Assembly: GCF_000007825.1 (NCBI RefSeq)
Contig: NC_004722.1
Span: forward strand, 1,838,501 to 1,902,500
DNA: 64,000 nt
Origin: Bacillus cereus ATCC 14579
GTDB taxonomy: Bacteria > Bacillota > Bacilli > Bacillales > Bacillaceae_G
Reading direction: 5' to 3'
Positions within the stretch are counted from its first letter, which is position 1. Every line of letters begins with the position of its first letter. Positions 25,330 through 33,718 of the stretch are shown here, piece by piece. A program made the translations under genes and the position numbers. The notes under the pieces are model-generated. The model was given only the letters and a program-made list of their open reading frames with translations, was not told where the DNA came from and did no database searches.

Positions 25330-25518
25330 ATGAAATTATTCCCACCTCCACAAATCAATCCAATCAATAAGGATGCTGTAATTGATGACTTGAAAAGACG
25401 ATTAGCAGCAACTGAATTCCAGCGCGATCACTATGAACACTTATACTGGGAATCAAATAGGGAAGCTTATAAATATTGGTGCGAATTGAATTCTAAAAAA
25501 GCATTGGATTCAAAGTAG
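25330..25518 (+). CDS. hypothetical small protein
   Basis: 62 residues. The ribosome site GAGGTGA can pair with TCACCT just before the ATG, so the start may be partly hidden in a short hairpin. The protein is one probable helix (VIDDLKRRLAATEFQRDHYEHLYWESNREA). No family recognised. Confidence 0.55.
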   Translation: MKLFPPPQINPINKDAVIDDLKRRLAATEFQRDHYEHLYWESNREAYKYWCELNSKKALDSK

Positions 25519-25537
25519 AAATGAGGAGGGGAATTAT

Positions 25538-25753
25538 ATGACTTCTATCAAAGTTAACGGTGAATATATAGCTCCAAAAGGAAGCACGATTTGCGAATGG
25601 TGTAAACGTACACTAAAAAAAGGAGAATGGGTAAAAAATAATTTTGAATACGGTATCTTTCATGAAGAATGTCACGATGAGTACATGGCGAACGAATTTC
25701 CATATGATTACGGTAGATGGGGAAATGATATTACAGAGGAAGATGTAGACTAA
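25538..25753 (+). CDS. small zinc-binding-type protein
   Basis: 71 residues behind GAGGAGGGG. It has a probable zinc knuckle: CEWC at the start of the motif and HEEC later, with an aromatic acidic tail (YDYGRWGNDITEEDVD). This suggests a small protein- or DNA-binding role. Last gene of the early cluster before an AT-rich hairpin zone and the recombinase. Confidence 0.6.
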   Translation: MTSIKVNGEYIAPKGSTICEWCKRTLKKGEWVKNNFEYGIFHEECHDEYMANEFPYDYGRWGNDITEEDVD

Positions 25754-25756
25754 AAC

Positions 25757-25895
25757 CTTAGAACCCTAACAGTAATAATACTTATATATTATTACTAATA
25801 ATATACTCTATATATAATATATATTTATAAGTTATATATTTATATTATATATATAAGGTATATTTTTTATAGAGGGGGTTCTTTTTTGTTTTTGT
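25757..25895. other. AT-rich hairpin zone
   Basis: Roughly 95 bp of nearly pure A/T carries two perfect inverted repeats: AGTAATAATA with TATTATTACT (25,771-25,796), and TATATATAATATA with TATATTATATATA further on. The zone is framed by AGAACCC and GGGTTCT, which can also pair, followed by T residues. It may be a replication origin or unwinding site, or a transcription stop. Confidence 0.6.
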
Positions 25896-25963
25896 TTTTA
25901 CTAGATGTTGTTGTGTATTGTTTACCCCCTCCTAAATTTTTGAGATTTATATATTTTTATTTT

Positions 25964-25989
25964 GACGACTGTAGAAAGTCGTCTTTTTA
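25964..25989 (+). terminator. terminator before the recombinase gene
   Basis: GACGACT pairs with AGTCGTC over a 6-nt loop, then TTTTT. Confidence 0.75.
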
Positions 25990-26063
25990 CATTGGTAATA
26001 GATTGCCAGTATATCCGGAGGGCTATATACTGTAGTCATAAGAATTTAGTAAGAGGATGAGGT

Positions 26064-27536
26064 GTGTACGAATTGAAATATGCTGTATATGTACGTGTAT
26101 CAACGGATAGAGACGAACAAGTTTCATCGATTGAGAATCAAATTGATATCTGTAGATACTGGATCGAAAAAAACGGGTATGAGTGGGATGAAAATTCAAT
26201 TTATAAAGACGAAGCTGTATCTGGAACGGCGTGGTTAGAAAGACATGCGATGCAGTTGATTTTAGAGAAGGTTCGAAGAAAAGAATTAGATACGGTTGTT
26301 TTTAAGTCTATCCACCGATTAGGGCGGGATTTAAGAGATGCATTAGAAATTAAGGAGATACTTTTAGGACATGGTGTTCGTTTAGTGACAATTGAAGAAG
26401 GTTACGACAGTTATTATGAGGGGAAAAACGACTTAAAATTTGAGATGTATGCCATGTTCGCATCACAATTACCTAAAACAGTATCAGTATCCGTATCAGC
26501 AGCGTTAGCTGCTAAAGTAAGAAGAGGTGAGTATACCGGGGGGATAGTGCCATATGGATATAAAATTGTAGATCAAAAATATACGATTAATGAGGAAGAA
26601 GCTGAACTTGTTAGGAAGATGTACGAATTATACGACAATGGATTAGGTTACATGAAGATTGCAGACGCAATAAACGATATGGGGGTACCATCAAGAACTG
26701 GAAAGTTGTGGGCCTATCCAAGTATACGAGCGATAATTACAAATGCTGCATATAAAGGTGATTATATAATGCAGAAGTATGCAGAAGTAAAAGTAGATGG
26801 AAGAAAAAAGATGATTATAAATCCTAAAGAAAAATGGGTAGTATTTGAAAATCATCATCCGGCTATAATTACGCGGGATCTATGGGATAGAGTAAATAAT
26901 TCAAAAACAGATAAAAAAACAAAACGTCGTGTAGCAATAAAAAACGAATTAAGAGGGCTAGCCTGTTGTGCTCATTGTAGGACACCGTTAGCCTTACAAC
27001 AAAGAATGTATAAAAATAAAGAAGGGGAGACACGTTATTATTGTTATTTAATATGCGGTAGGTATAAGAGAATGGGGGCGCGTGGATGTGTCAAACACTC
27101 TGGACTACAGTATAGTGATTTACGCTTGTTTGTACTACAAAAATTAAAAGAAAAAGAAAATGACTTGGAAAAGGTATTTAACTTAAATGACACAGATAAA
27201 CATCAAGAAAAGCAGAAGAAATTAAGAAAAGAAAAGAAAGAACTAGAGATAAAAAGGGAACGCTTATTAGATTTGTATTTAGACGGTGGACCGATTGATA
27301 AAGAAACCTTTACTAAACGAGATAAAAATTTTGAAAAAATTATAAAAGAAAAAGAGTTAGAAATATTAAAATTAGATGATGTTAAGACCTTAGTAGTTGA
27401 GCAGCAGAAAGTGAAAGAAGCATTCGAATTGCTGGAGAAGTCCGAAGACCTGTATTCAACTTTTAAAAAATTGATTACAAGAATAGAAGTAAGTCAAGAT
27501 GGTGTGATAAACATCGTATATAGATTTGAAGAATAA
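26064..27536 (+). CDS. large serine recombinase (phage integrase)
   Basis: 490 residues with GTG start 7 nt behind GAGG (TTG 26,073 is a possible alternative). Residues 5-150 are the resolvase catalytic domain: nucleophile Ser13 in YVRVST and the arginines of SIHRLGRDLRD (~82-92). The recombinase domain follows (~150-270, YGYKI ... PSRTGKLWAYPSIRAIITN), then a zinc ribbon (CCAHC ... CYLICGRYKR) and a C-terminal coiled coil. It integrates and, with a directionality factor, excises the phage. Its stop is within ~25 bp of the disrupted amidase gene. Confidence 0.92.
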   Translation: MYELKYAVYVRVSTDRDEQVSSIENQIDICRYWIEKNGYEWDENSIYKDEAVSGTAWLERHAMQLILEKVRRKELDTVVFKSIHRLGRDLRDALEIKEILLGHGVRLVTIEEGYDSYYEGKNDLKFEMYAMFASQLPKTVSVSVSAALAAKVRRGEYTGGIVPYGYKIVDQKYTINEEEAELVRKMYELYDNGLGYMKIADAINDMGVPSRTGKLWAYPSIRAIITNAAYKGDYIMQKYAEVKVDGRKKMIINPKEKWVVFENHHPAIITRDLWDRVNNSKTDKKTKRRVAIKNELRGLACCAHCRTPLALQQRMYKNKEGETRYYCYLICGRYKRMGARGCVKHSGLQYSDLRLFVLQKLKEKENDLEKVFNLNDTDKHQEKQKKLRKEKKELEIKRERLLDLYLDGGPIDKETFTKRDKNFEKIIKEKELEILKLDDVKTLVVEQQKVKEAFELLEKSEDLYSTFKKLITRIEVSQDGVINIVYRFEE

Positions 27537-27565
27537 TATTTTTATCCTTATTGACATATGAGGAA
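27537..27565. other. right prophage-chromosome junction (attR region)
   Basis: The amidase frame can be read back to about 27,562 (GSGYSGKKGQNLNPYGP) and then meets TGA at 27,559-27,561, while the recombinase ends at 27,536. The junction must lie in or very near this stretch. The exact crossover dinucleotide cannot be told without the left end. Confidence 0.7.
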
Positions 27566-28566
27566 GCGGGTATAGCGGGAAGAAAGGACAAAATTTAAAC
27601 CCGTACGGTCCGATTACATTCGATACTTCAGGATCAAGTTCAGGATCTGCTACAGTAGTTGCAGCAGATTTTGCGCCGCTTGCAATTGGAACAGAAACGA
27701 CGGGATCGATTGTTGCACCAGCGGCGCAGCAATCAGTATTTGGGTTACGTCCATCTTTAGGTATGGTAAGTAGAACAGGAATTATTCCATTAGCTGAAAC
27801 TCTTGATACAGCAGGACCTATGGCAAGAACAGTAAAAGATGTAGCAACGTTATTTAATGCAATGATAGGTTATGACGAAAAAGATGTTATGACAGAAAAA
27901 ATGAAAGATAAAGAAAGAATTGATTATACAAAGGATTTATCAATAGATGGATTAAAAGGGAAAAAGATAGGGCTTCTTTTTTCTGTAGACCAACAAGATG
28001 AAAATAGAAAAGTAGTAGTAGAAAAAATTAGAAAAGACCTTCAAGATGCAGGTGCGATATTAACTGATAATATCCAGTTAAGTGCTGAGGGTGTAGATAA
28101 TTTGCAAACATTAGAATATGAGTTCAAGCATAATGTAAACGACTATCTTTCACAGCAAAAGAATGTACCGGTAAAATCGTTAGAAGAGATTATAGCGTTT
28201 AATAAAAAGGATAGTAAAAGACGAATAAAATACGGACAAACATTAATTGAAGGGTCTGAAAAATCTGCTATAACGAAAGAAGAGTTTGAAAACGTAGTGC
28301 AAACGAGTCAAGAAAATGCAAGAAAAGAGCTAGATAGGTATTTAGTAGAAAAAGGTTTGGATGCTCTAGTTATGATTAATAACGATGAAGTCCTTCTATC
28401 AGCTGTAGCTGGTTATCCGGAATTAGCGGTTCCTGCTGGATATGATAAAAATGGAGAACCAATCGGTGTAGTGTTTGTAGGGAAACAGTTTGGTGAAAAA
28501 GAGCTTTTCAATATTGGATATGCGTATGAACAGCAGTCCAAAAATAGAAAATCACCTAGTTTATAA
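27562..28566 (+). pseudogene. amidase-signature enzyme, 3' part, cut by prophage integration
   Basis: An open frame of ~334 residues with no start or ribosome site at its left end. It has the amidase signature: TFDTSGSSSGSATVVAA (with the cis-Ser) and TETTGSIVAPA (nucleophile Ser), then LRPSLGMVSRTGIIPLAETLDTAGPMARTV. The catalytic lysine and the N-terminal ~150 residues are missing and should lie beyond the other prophage end. Enzymes of this family split amides. As it stands no active enzyme can be made, but precise prophage excision would rebuild the gene. A short product from the internal ATG 27,763 would lack the active site. Confidence 0.85.
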
Positions 28567-28744
28567 AAGATTATATGAAAAATAACTGCCACCGAAATTA
28601 TGTTGGTGGATTCCAGTTAAACGAATCTAACAATATGAAAAGAAAAAAAGGATTCTTCTCAATTAGTAAGAAAGATTGTCTATAGGAGTTCATAAAATGT
28701 AATATATTCAATTTCCATCCATTGAAGGGGGAGGTTAATTCTTA

Positions 28745-29758
28745 ATGAATGAAGTAAAGAGTTTTTTTCGAAGTAGAGGGTTTCAACGGTTTCTCGTTTT
28801 AATAATAGTAGCGCTTGTATTATACGCATTAAAAAGTATGATTAATTTAATATTAATTACGTTTATACTGACGTTTTTAATGGATCGATTTCAACGTTTT
28901 ATTTCAAGAAAATTGAAAGTAAACCGGAAAATTGTTATTGCATGTTTATATATAATACTAGTTTCCTTTATAGGCACCACATTATATAAATATTTACCTG
29001 TGCTGACGATACAAATTTCACAATTAATTTATCAATTTAAACTGTTTTTTCAAAATCCACCTGATAATGAAATCGTTAAATATGCACTTTCGACAATTAA
29101 TGGGATGGAAGTATCAAAATATATAGAACAAGGTGTAGACGTCATATATCAATCAATAGCAAATATAGGGAAGGTAAGTTTACAAATATTATTATCTCTA
29201 ATTTTAAGCTTATTTTTCTTATTAGAAAAAGAGCGTATTATTACATTTACATCAAAGTTTAAAGATAGTAAGTTAAAAATCTTTTATGAAGAAATTGCAT
29301 ATTTTGGTGAAAGATTTGCAAGATCGTTCGGCAAAGTAATTGAGGCTCAGTTTTTAATTGCCGTTGTAAATTGTATTCTTACTGTCATTGCATTAATCGT
29401 TTTAGGATTTCCACAGCTACTTGTATTAGCTGTTATGATTTTCTTACTAGGGTTGATTCCTGTTGCAGGTGTGATTATTTCTTTGTTTCCACTTTGTATC
29501 ATTGCTTACAACGTAGGCGGAGTTATGTACGTAGTATACATACTCGTATTCATAACAGTAATTCATGCTCTTGAAAGTTATTTTTTAAATCCGAAGTTTA
29601 TGTCTGCAAAAACAAATTTACCAATATTCTACACATTTATGATTCTTATCTTCTCAGAGCATTTCCTTGGAATATGGGGGCTTATTATCGGGATACCAAT
29701 CTTTATCTTTTTATTAGATGTACTTGATATAAATAATGAGGATGCGACTAAAAAATAA
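28745..29758 (+). CDS. AI-2E family transporter (YdbI/PerM type)
   Basis: 337 residues with about eight membrane segments, ATG behind GGGGGAGG. The distribution of hydrophobic segments (two pairs at the start, a soluble middle of ~80 residues, then four to five at the end) and motifs such as FLLEKER, GLIPVAGVIISLFP and ALESYFLNPKFM match the AI-2E/UPF0118 permease family. Members export or exchange small molecules or ions, including autoinducer-2 or sodium; the substrate here is unknown. Stands alone, and is followed by a two-way terminator shared with ldh. Confidence 0.85.
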   Translation: MNEVKSFFRSRGFQRFLVLIIVALVLYALKSMINLILITFILTFLMDRFQRFISRKLKVNRKIVIACLYIILVSFIGTTLYKYLPVLTIQISQLIYQFKLFFQNPPDNEIVKYALSTINGMEVSKYIEQGVDVIYQSIANIGKVSLQILLSLILSLFFLLEKERIITFTSKFKDSKLKIFYEEIAYFGERFARSFGKVIEAQFLIAVVNCILTVIALIVLGFPQLLVLAVMIFLLGLIPVAGVIISLFPLCIIAYNVGGVMYVVYILVFITVIHALESYFLNPKFMSAKTNLPIFYTFMILIFSEHFLGIWGLIIGIPIFIFLLDVLDINNEDATKK

Positions 29759-29803
29759 GAAATGATAGAAAATCACTAAAAAGTCATAGGAGATAATGAA
29801 AAT

Positions 29804-29838
29804 AAAAAGCAATCCAAAATAAATTGGATTGCTTTTTA
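29804..29838. terminator. bidirectional terminator between permease and ldh
   Basis: AAAAAGCAATCCAA pairs perfectly with TTGGATTGCTTTTT. A tract on one side and T tract on the other let it serve both converging genes. Confidence 0.85.
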
Positions 29839-29844
29839 TCTTAA

Positions 29845-30789
29845 TTAAAGAACCGGAGCCATTGTTTCTTTCAATACTTGAACAGAGTGGTCGAATTTTA
29901 ATTCTTCATCTTCACTTAATTCAACCTCTAAAATTTCACGAACACCGCCGCGATTTAAAACAGCAGGTACCCCGATATAAACATCTTTTTGACCGTATTG
30001 ACCTTCTAAGTAAGCTGATACAGTTAATACACTATTTTCGTCGTTTAAAATTGCTTTTGTAACACGTAGAAGTGACATACCGATACCATAATAAGTTGCG
30101 CCTTTACGCTCAATAATATGGTAAGCTGCATCACGGACGTTTATGAAAATTTTGTCTAAATCTTCTTGATTATACGTGTTGTCTTTTTCAAGCAGTGTTT
30201 GTAGTTTTTGGATACCAACGGAAACATGGCTCCAAACTGGAAGTTCAGTATCGCCGTGTTCTCCGATAATATAAGCGTGAATGTTGTGTGGACCAATATC
30301 GAAGTACTCACCTAACATATAGCGGAAACGAGCAGAATCAAGCGTTGTACCAGAACCGATTACACGTTCTTTCGGTAAACCAGATTCTTTCCAAGTTACG
30401 TAAGTTAAAATATCTACAGGGTTTGTTGCGATTAAGAAGATGCCATCAAATCCGCTATCCATAATACTGCGAACGATTTGTTTGAAGATTTTAGCGTTTT
30501 TCTCAACTAAATCTAAACGTGTTTCGCCTGGTTTTTGTGGTAATCCAGCTGTAATAACTACAAGGTCAGCATCTTTACAATCTTCGTAGCTGCCTTTCCA
30601 TACTCTAGTTGGAGCTGGTGCGAATGGAACAGCATGACTTAAGTCCATTGCTTCCCCTTCAGCTTTTGCCTCATTTACATCGACTAAAACAAATTCTTCA
30701 GCTACAGCCTGGTTAATCATGCAGTAAGCATAACTACATCCAACTGCTCCTGTTCCTACTAATACAACACGGTTAATACCTTTTTTCAT
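29845..30789 (-). CDS. ldh: L-lactate dehydrogenase
   Basis: 314 residues, full length. The NAD site GTGAVGCSYAY is at the start, with substrate and catalytic motifs ATNPVDILTY, DSARFRYMLGE and GEHGDTELPVWS (proton-relay His). It reduces pyruvate to L-lactate with NADH, restoring NAD+ in fermentation. The start ATG has GCGAGG upstream. A GTAAGA/TCTTAC inverted repeat lies ~50 bp upstream; I see no clear Rex box. Bacillus cereus group genomes have several ldh copies; which copy this is cannot be told here. Confidence 0.95.
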   Translation of the reverse strand: MKKGINRVVLVGTGAVGCSYAYCMINQAVAEEFVLVDVNEAKAEGEAMDLSHAVPFAPAPTRVWKGSYEDCKDADLVVITAGLPQKPGETRLDLVEKNAKIFKQIVRSIMDSGFDGIFLIATNPVDILTYVTWKESGLPKERVIGSGTTLDSARFRYMLGEYFDIGPHNIHAYIIGEHGDTELPVWSHVSVGIQKLQTLLEKDNTYNQEDLDKIFINVRDAAYHIIERKGATYYGIGMSLLRVTKAILNDENSVLTVSAYLEGQYGQKDVYIGVPAVLNRGGVREILEVELSEDEELKFDHSVQVLKETMAPVL

Positions 30790-30989
30790 TTCAAAATTCC
30801 TCGCAATTTCATTGATTTTATTATGTAAGATAATACGTCTTACTTCTATAGAGTCATATCTAGTTTATTACATTTTATAAAAGATATTCAAGTATTTGAA
30901 AATGTATCCGTGCAAATCCGCGAACAAAACATAGGAATTCAGTGAACCGAATATAATTCAGTAAAATCCTTTGTAAAAGGGGAAATGGC

Positions 30990-32426
30990 ATGGGGAATCC
31001 ATTAGCAATGGAAGAAATGCTTCATATTATTCATGCAGGGCTTGTTAAAAAGAATAACCCAAAACGGATTACGATTGCAGGTGCAGGGATTTCTGGATTA
31101 GTTGCAGGTTCTTTATTAAAAGAGGCTGGGCACGAAGTAACGATTATAGAAGCAAATAACAGAATAGGTGGCAGAGTGTATACGATTCGGGAACCATTTA
31201 GTGTGGGTTTATATTTTAATGCGGGACCGATGAGAATCCCTGACACCCATAAGTTAACCTTAGCGTATATTCATAAATTTAAACTACCTTTAAACCTTTT
31301 TATAAATAAAACTTTTGCAGATATCATTTATACGAATAACATTCAAACGAGATTGAATGTGTTTGAAAATGATCCAAGTGTACTTGAATATCCGGTTTTG
31401 GATAAAGAAAGAGGAAAAACGGCAGAAGAGCTAATGATTGAAGTATTAGAACCAATACTAAATTACATTAAGAAGGATCCTGATAAAAACTGGCTTATCG
31501 TTGAAAAAAAGTATAAAACGTATTCGCTTGGTTCATTTTTAATGGAGTATTATTCAGATGGTGCGATAGATATGATTGGGGTACTTCTTGATATGGAAGC
31601 TTATATGGGAATGTCCTTAATTGAAGTATTACGTGAAATGATTTTCTTTACTTCAACAACGAAATATTATGAAATAACTGGTGGAATGGATAAGTTATCG
31701 AATGCATTCTTACCACAACTAAGGGAACATATTTTAATGCCGTATAAGGTTGATAAAATTATACAAGAAGATAATAAAGTAATGTTACAAGGAAATCATG
31801 AACAAACGTTAGAGCAATTTACAATAACAAGTGATTTTGCTATTATTACAATTCCATTTTCAGCGTTAAGATTTGTAGAAGTTCAGCCATACTATTTATT
31901 CTCTTATTTTAAAAAAAGAGCAATTCGTGAATTAAATTATATTGCTGCAACTAAAATTGCAATAGAGTTTAAAAGTAGATTTTGGGAGAAAGCGGGACAG
32001 TGTGGCGGTAAATCTATTACTGATTTACCGATACGGTTTACATACTATCCGAGTTATGGCATTCATACTCCAGGACCAGCTATCGTTATAGCAAGTTATA
32101 CGTGGGCAGATGAGGCGTTAACATGGGATAGTCTCCCGCAAAGAGATCGTATTCGGTACGCATTAAAAAATTTAGCGGAAATATACGGTGACATCGTCTA
32201 TAGTGAGTTTGTCACTGGAACATCTTTTAGCTGGAGTAAAAATCCGTATTCTTGCGGTGCATTTACAGCTTTCGAACCAGGCCAAGAGCTCGAGTTATTT
32301 CCGTATATTACACCACCATCTGGAAAAGTACATTTTGCAGGAGAGCATACGACATTAACACATGGATGGATGCAAGGGGCAATTGAGTCTGGAGTTAGAG
32401 TTGCATATGAAGTAAATGAACAGTGA
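30990..32426 (+). CDS. flavin amine oxidase family protein
   Basis: 478 residues. The FAD dinucleotide fold is at residues ~26-65 (ITIAGAGISGLVAGSLLKEAG, then IIEANNRIGGRVYT). The C-terminus has the second FAD motif HFAGEHTTLTHGWMQGAIESG. This is the monoamine/L-amino-acid oxidase family (similar to Bacillus YobN by layout); it oxidises an amine with O2 to give H2O2 and ammonia. No signal peptide, so likely cytosolic. The substrate cannot be read from the sequence. Starts ATG behind AAGGGG and stands as a single gene. Confidence 0.85.
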   Translation: MGNPLAMEEMLHIIHAGLVKKNNPKRITIAGAGISGLVAGSLLKEAGHEVTIIEANNRIGGRVYTIREPFSVGLYFNAGPMRIPDTHKLTLAYIHKFKLPLNLFINKTFADIIYTNNIQTRLNVFENDPSVLEYPVLDKERGKTAEELMIEVLEPILNYIKKDPDKNWLIVEKKYKTYSLGSFLMEYYSDGAIDMIGVLLDMEAYMGMSLIEVLREMIFFTSTTKYYEITGGMDKLSNAFLPQLREHILMPYKVDKIIQEDNKVMLQGNHEQTLEQFTITSDFAIITIPFSALRFVEVQPYYLFSYFKKRAIRELNYIAATKIAIEFKSRFWEKAGQCGGKSITDLPIRFTYYPSYGIHTPGPAIVIASYTWADEALTWDSLPQRDRIRYALKNLAEIYGDIVYSEFVTGTSFSWSKNPYSCGAFTAFEPGQELELFPYITPPSGKVHFAGEHTTLTHGWMQGAIESGVRVAYEVNEQ

Positions 32427-32477
32427 ATCTCTTATATTTACAAATGGTCATTCTTTTAATAAAATGATAAATATAAA

Positions 32478-32492
32478 TCGTAATTATTACGC
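32478..32492 (+). promoter_or_regulatory. Zur box upstream of CobW-type gene
   Basis: TCGTAATTATTACGC matches the Bacillus Zur operator (TCGTAAT-N-ATTACGA) in 14 of 14 defined bases except the last. It lies 41 bp before the start codon, where repression of the promoter is expected when zinc is plentiful. Confidence 0.8.
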
Positions 32493-32532
32493 TTTGAATA
32501 CATTTGAAGTAAAGAAATGGATGGTCGGTTGA

Positions 32533-33456
32533 ATGAATAAAGTGGAGATTCATATATTAGGTGGTTTTTTAGGTAGTGGAAAATCAACATTATTACAAAA
32601 TTTATTGTTAGCAGAGAAAAAGAAGAATAGAAAAGTTGCAGTATTAATGAATGAAATTGGTGAATACTCAGTAGATACAGATATTATTGGAAAAGAGAAT
32701 GTTTTAAGAGAACTTCTTAAAGGATGTATTTGTTGTACGTTAAAAGAAGAGCTTGAAATACAATTACATTCGTTATACCAACAAGAAAGACCAGATGTAA
32801 TTTATATAGAAACGACAGGTGTTGCGCATCCAATTGAAGTGTTAGACGCGTGTGTCTCGCCAATTTTAGCTCCTTTTCTGGAAGTGAAATCAATTGTAGT
32901 CGTTTTAGATGCAGTAAGGTGGTTAAATCGAAGTATATTAAGTGCAAATGTACAACAGCTATTGCATGAGCAACTGAAATTTGGTAGTCACATTCTTGTT
33001 AATAAAGCAGATTTACTAACAGATGAAGATAAGAATACAGTATTTGAAGAAGTAAAGGCAATAAATGATCATGCGAAAATGTATGAGACAAAGTATTGTA
33101 ATATATCTTTAAAAGATATAGAAGAAGCAGAATTTCCAAATGATGAGGAACACGAGACACTACATGTCAAACAGCATTTACATATACAAACAATGACATA
33201 TCAATTTACGAAACCGATTGATCAAGACAAATTATATGAATGGCTTTCGAATTTACCAGATAGTATTTATCGAGTGAAAGGTTTTGTGAAATTCCATGGA
33301 GATAAATACCCTCACCTATTCCAATATTCGTTCGGAGTACCAACTTTATTAGAACAAGACTTCGGTTTCCCGACAAACTTAGTAGTAATAGGAGAAGGAC
33401 TAGATAAGAAACAATTGGCTGAAGGGTTAGAGAAAGTAGAACTTAACTCTAATTAA
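32533..33456 (+). CDS. CobW/G3E-family GTPase, putative zinc metallochaperone
   Basis: 307 residues. Walker A GFLGSGKST (11-19), the metal-binding CxCC motif at Cys65, Cys67 and Cys68 (GCICCTL), ETTGVAHP, and NKAD for guanine. The C-terminal CobW domain follows (~215-300). G3E GTPases of the YciC/ZagA type pass zinc to enzymes when it is scarce. The upstream Zur box supports a zinc-starvation role. It is monocistronic, with a terminator right after. Confidence 0.88.
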   Translation: MNKVEIHILGGFLGSGKSTLLQNLLLAEKKKNRKVAVLMNEIGEYSVDTDIIGKENVLRELLKGCICCTLKEELEIQLHSLYQQERPDVIYIETTGVAHPIEVLDACVSPILAPFLEVKSIVVVLDAVRWLNRSILSANVQQLLHEQLKFGSHILVNKADLLTDEDKNTVFEEVKAINDHAKMYETKYCNISLKDIEEAEFPNDEEHETLHVKQHLHIQTMTYQFTKPIDQDKLYEWLSNLPDSIYRVKGFVKFHGDKYPHLFQYSFGVPTLLEQDFGFPTNLVVIGEGLDKKQLAEGLEKVELNSN

Positions 33457-33460
33457 GGGG

Positions 33461-33494
33461 AAAAGACTAACTTAAAAATAAGTTAGTCTTTTTG
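33461..33494 (+). terminator. terminator after CobW-type gene
   Basis: AAAAGACTAACTT pairs with AAGTTAGTCTTTT, followed by T. Confidence 0.8.
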
Positions 33495-33556
33495 TATGGT
33501 CATTACTGAAATGAAACAGTATTTTCAATTGGATTGCAGAATATATATTGATTGTA

Positions 33557-33664
33557 TGTCCGTTTCCATTACATAGGAAGGTGATTATATATTTGTGCCG
33601 AATGTAGAGGGTACTACAAGAGTTTTCCATTATCTATCGAATTAGTTAGTCATGATTACGGACA
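33557..33664 (+). promoter_or_regulatory. possible structured leader of the ABC operon
   Basis: TGTCCGT (33,557-33,563) can close with ACGGACA (33,658-33,664). Inside are TTCC/GGAA with an 8-nt loop and TGTAG/CTACA with a 6-nt loop, giving a three-way junction. It ends ~55 bp before the start codon. It resembles no riboswitch class I can name, and short stems may be chance. Confidence 0.3.
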
Positions 33665-33718
33665 GGGGATTTTGGCGTGTTTGATTCTATCAGAAAGTAA
33701 AGTATGGGGAGGATCACA

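Noticed and set aside
28577..28687. 36-residue open frame after the amidase fragment
   Set aside because: No ribosome site, low-complexity, and it ends in the ribosome region of nothing; likely chance.
30790..30990. Rex operator upstream of ldh
   Set aside because: No TTGTGAAN4TTCACAA-like site; only a GTAAGA/TCTTAC inverted repeat, which is not a Rex site.
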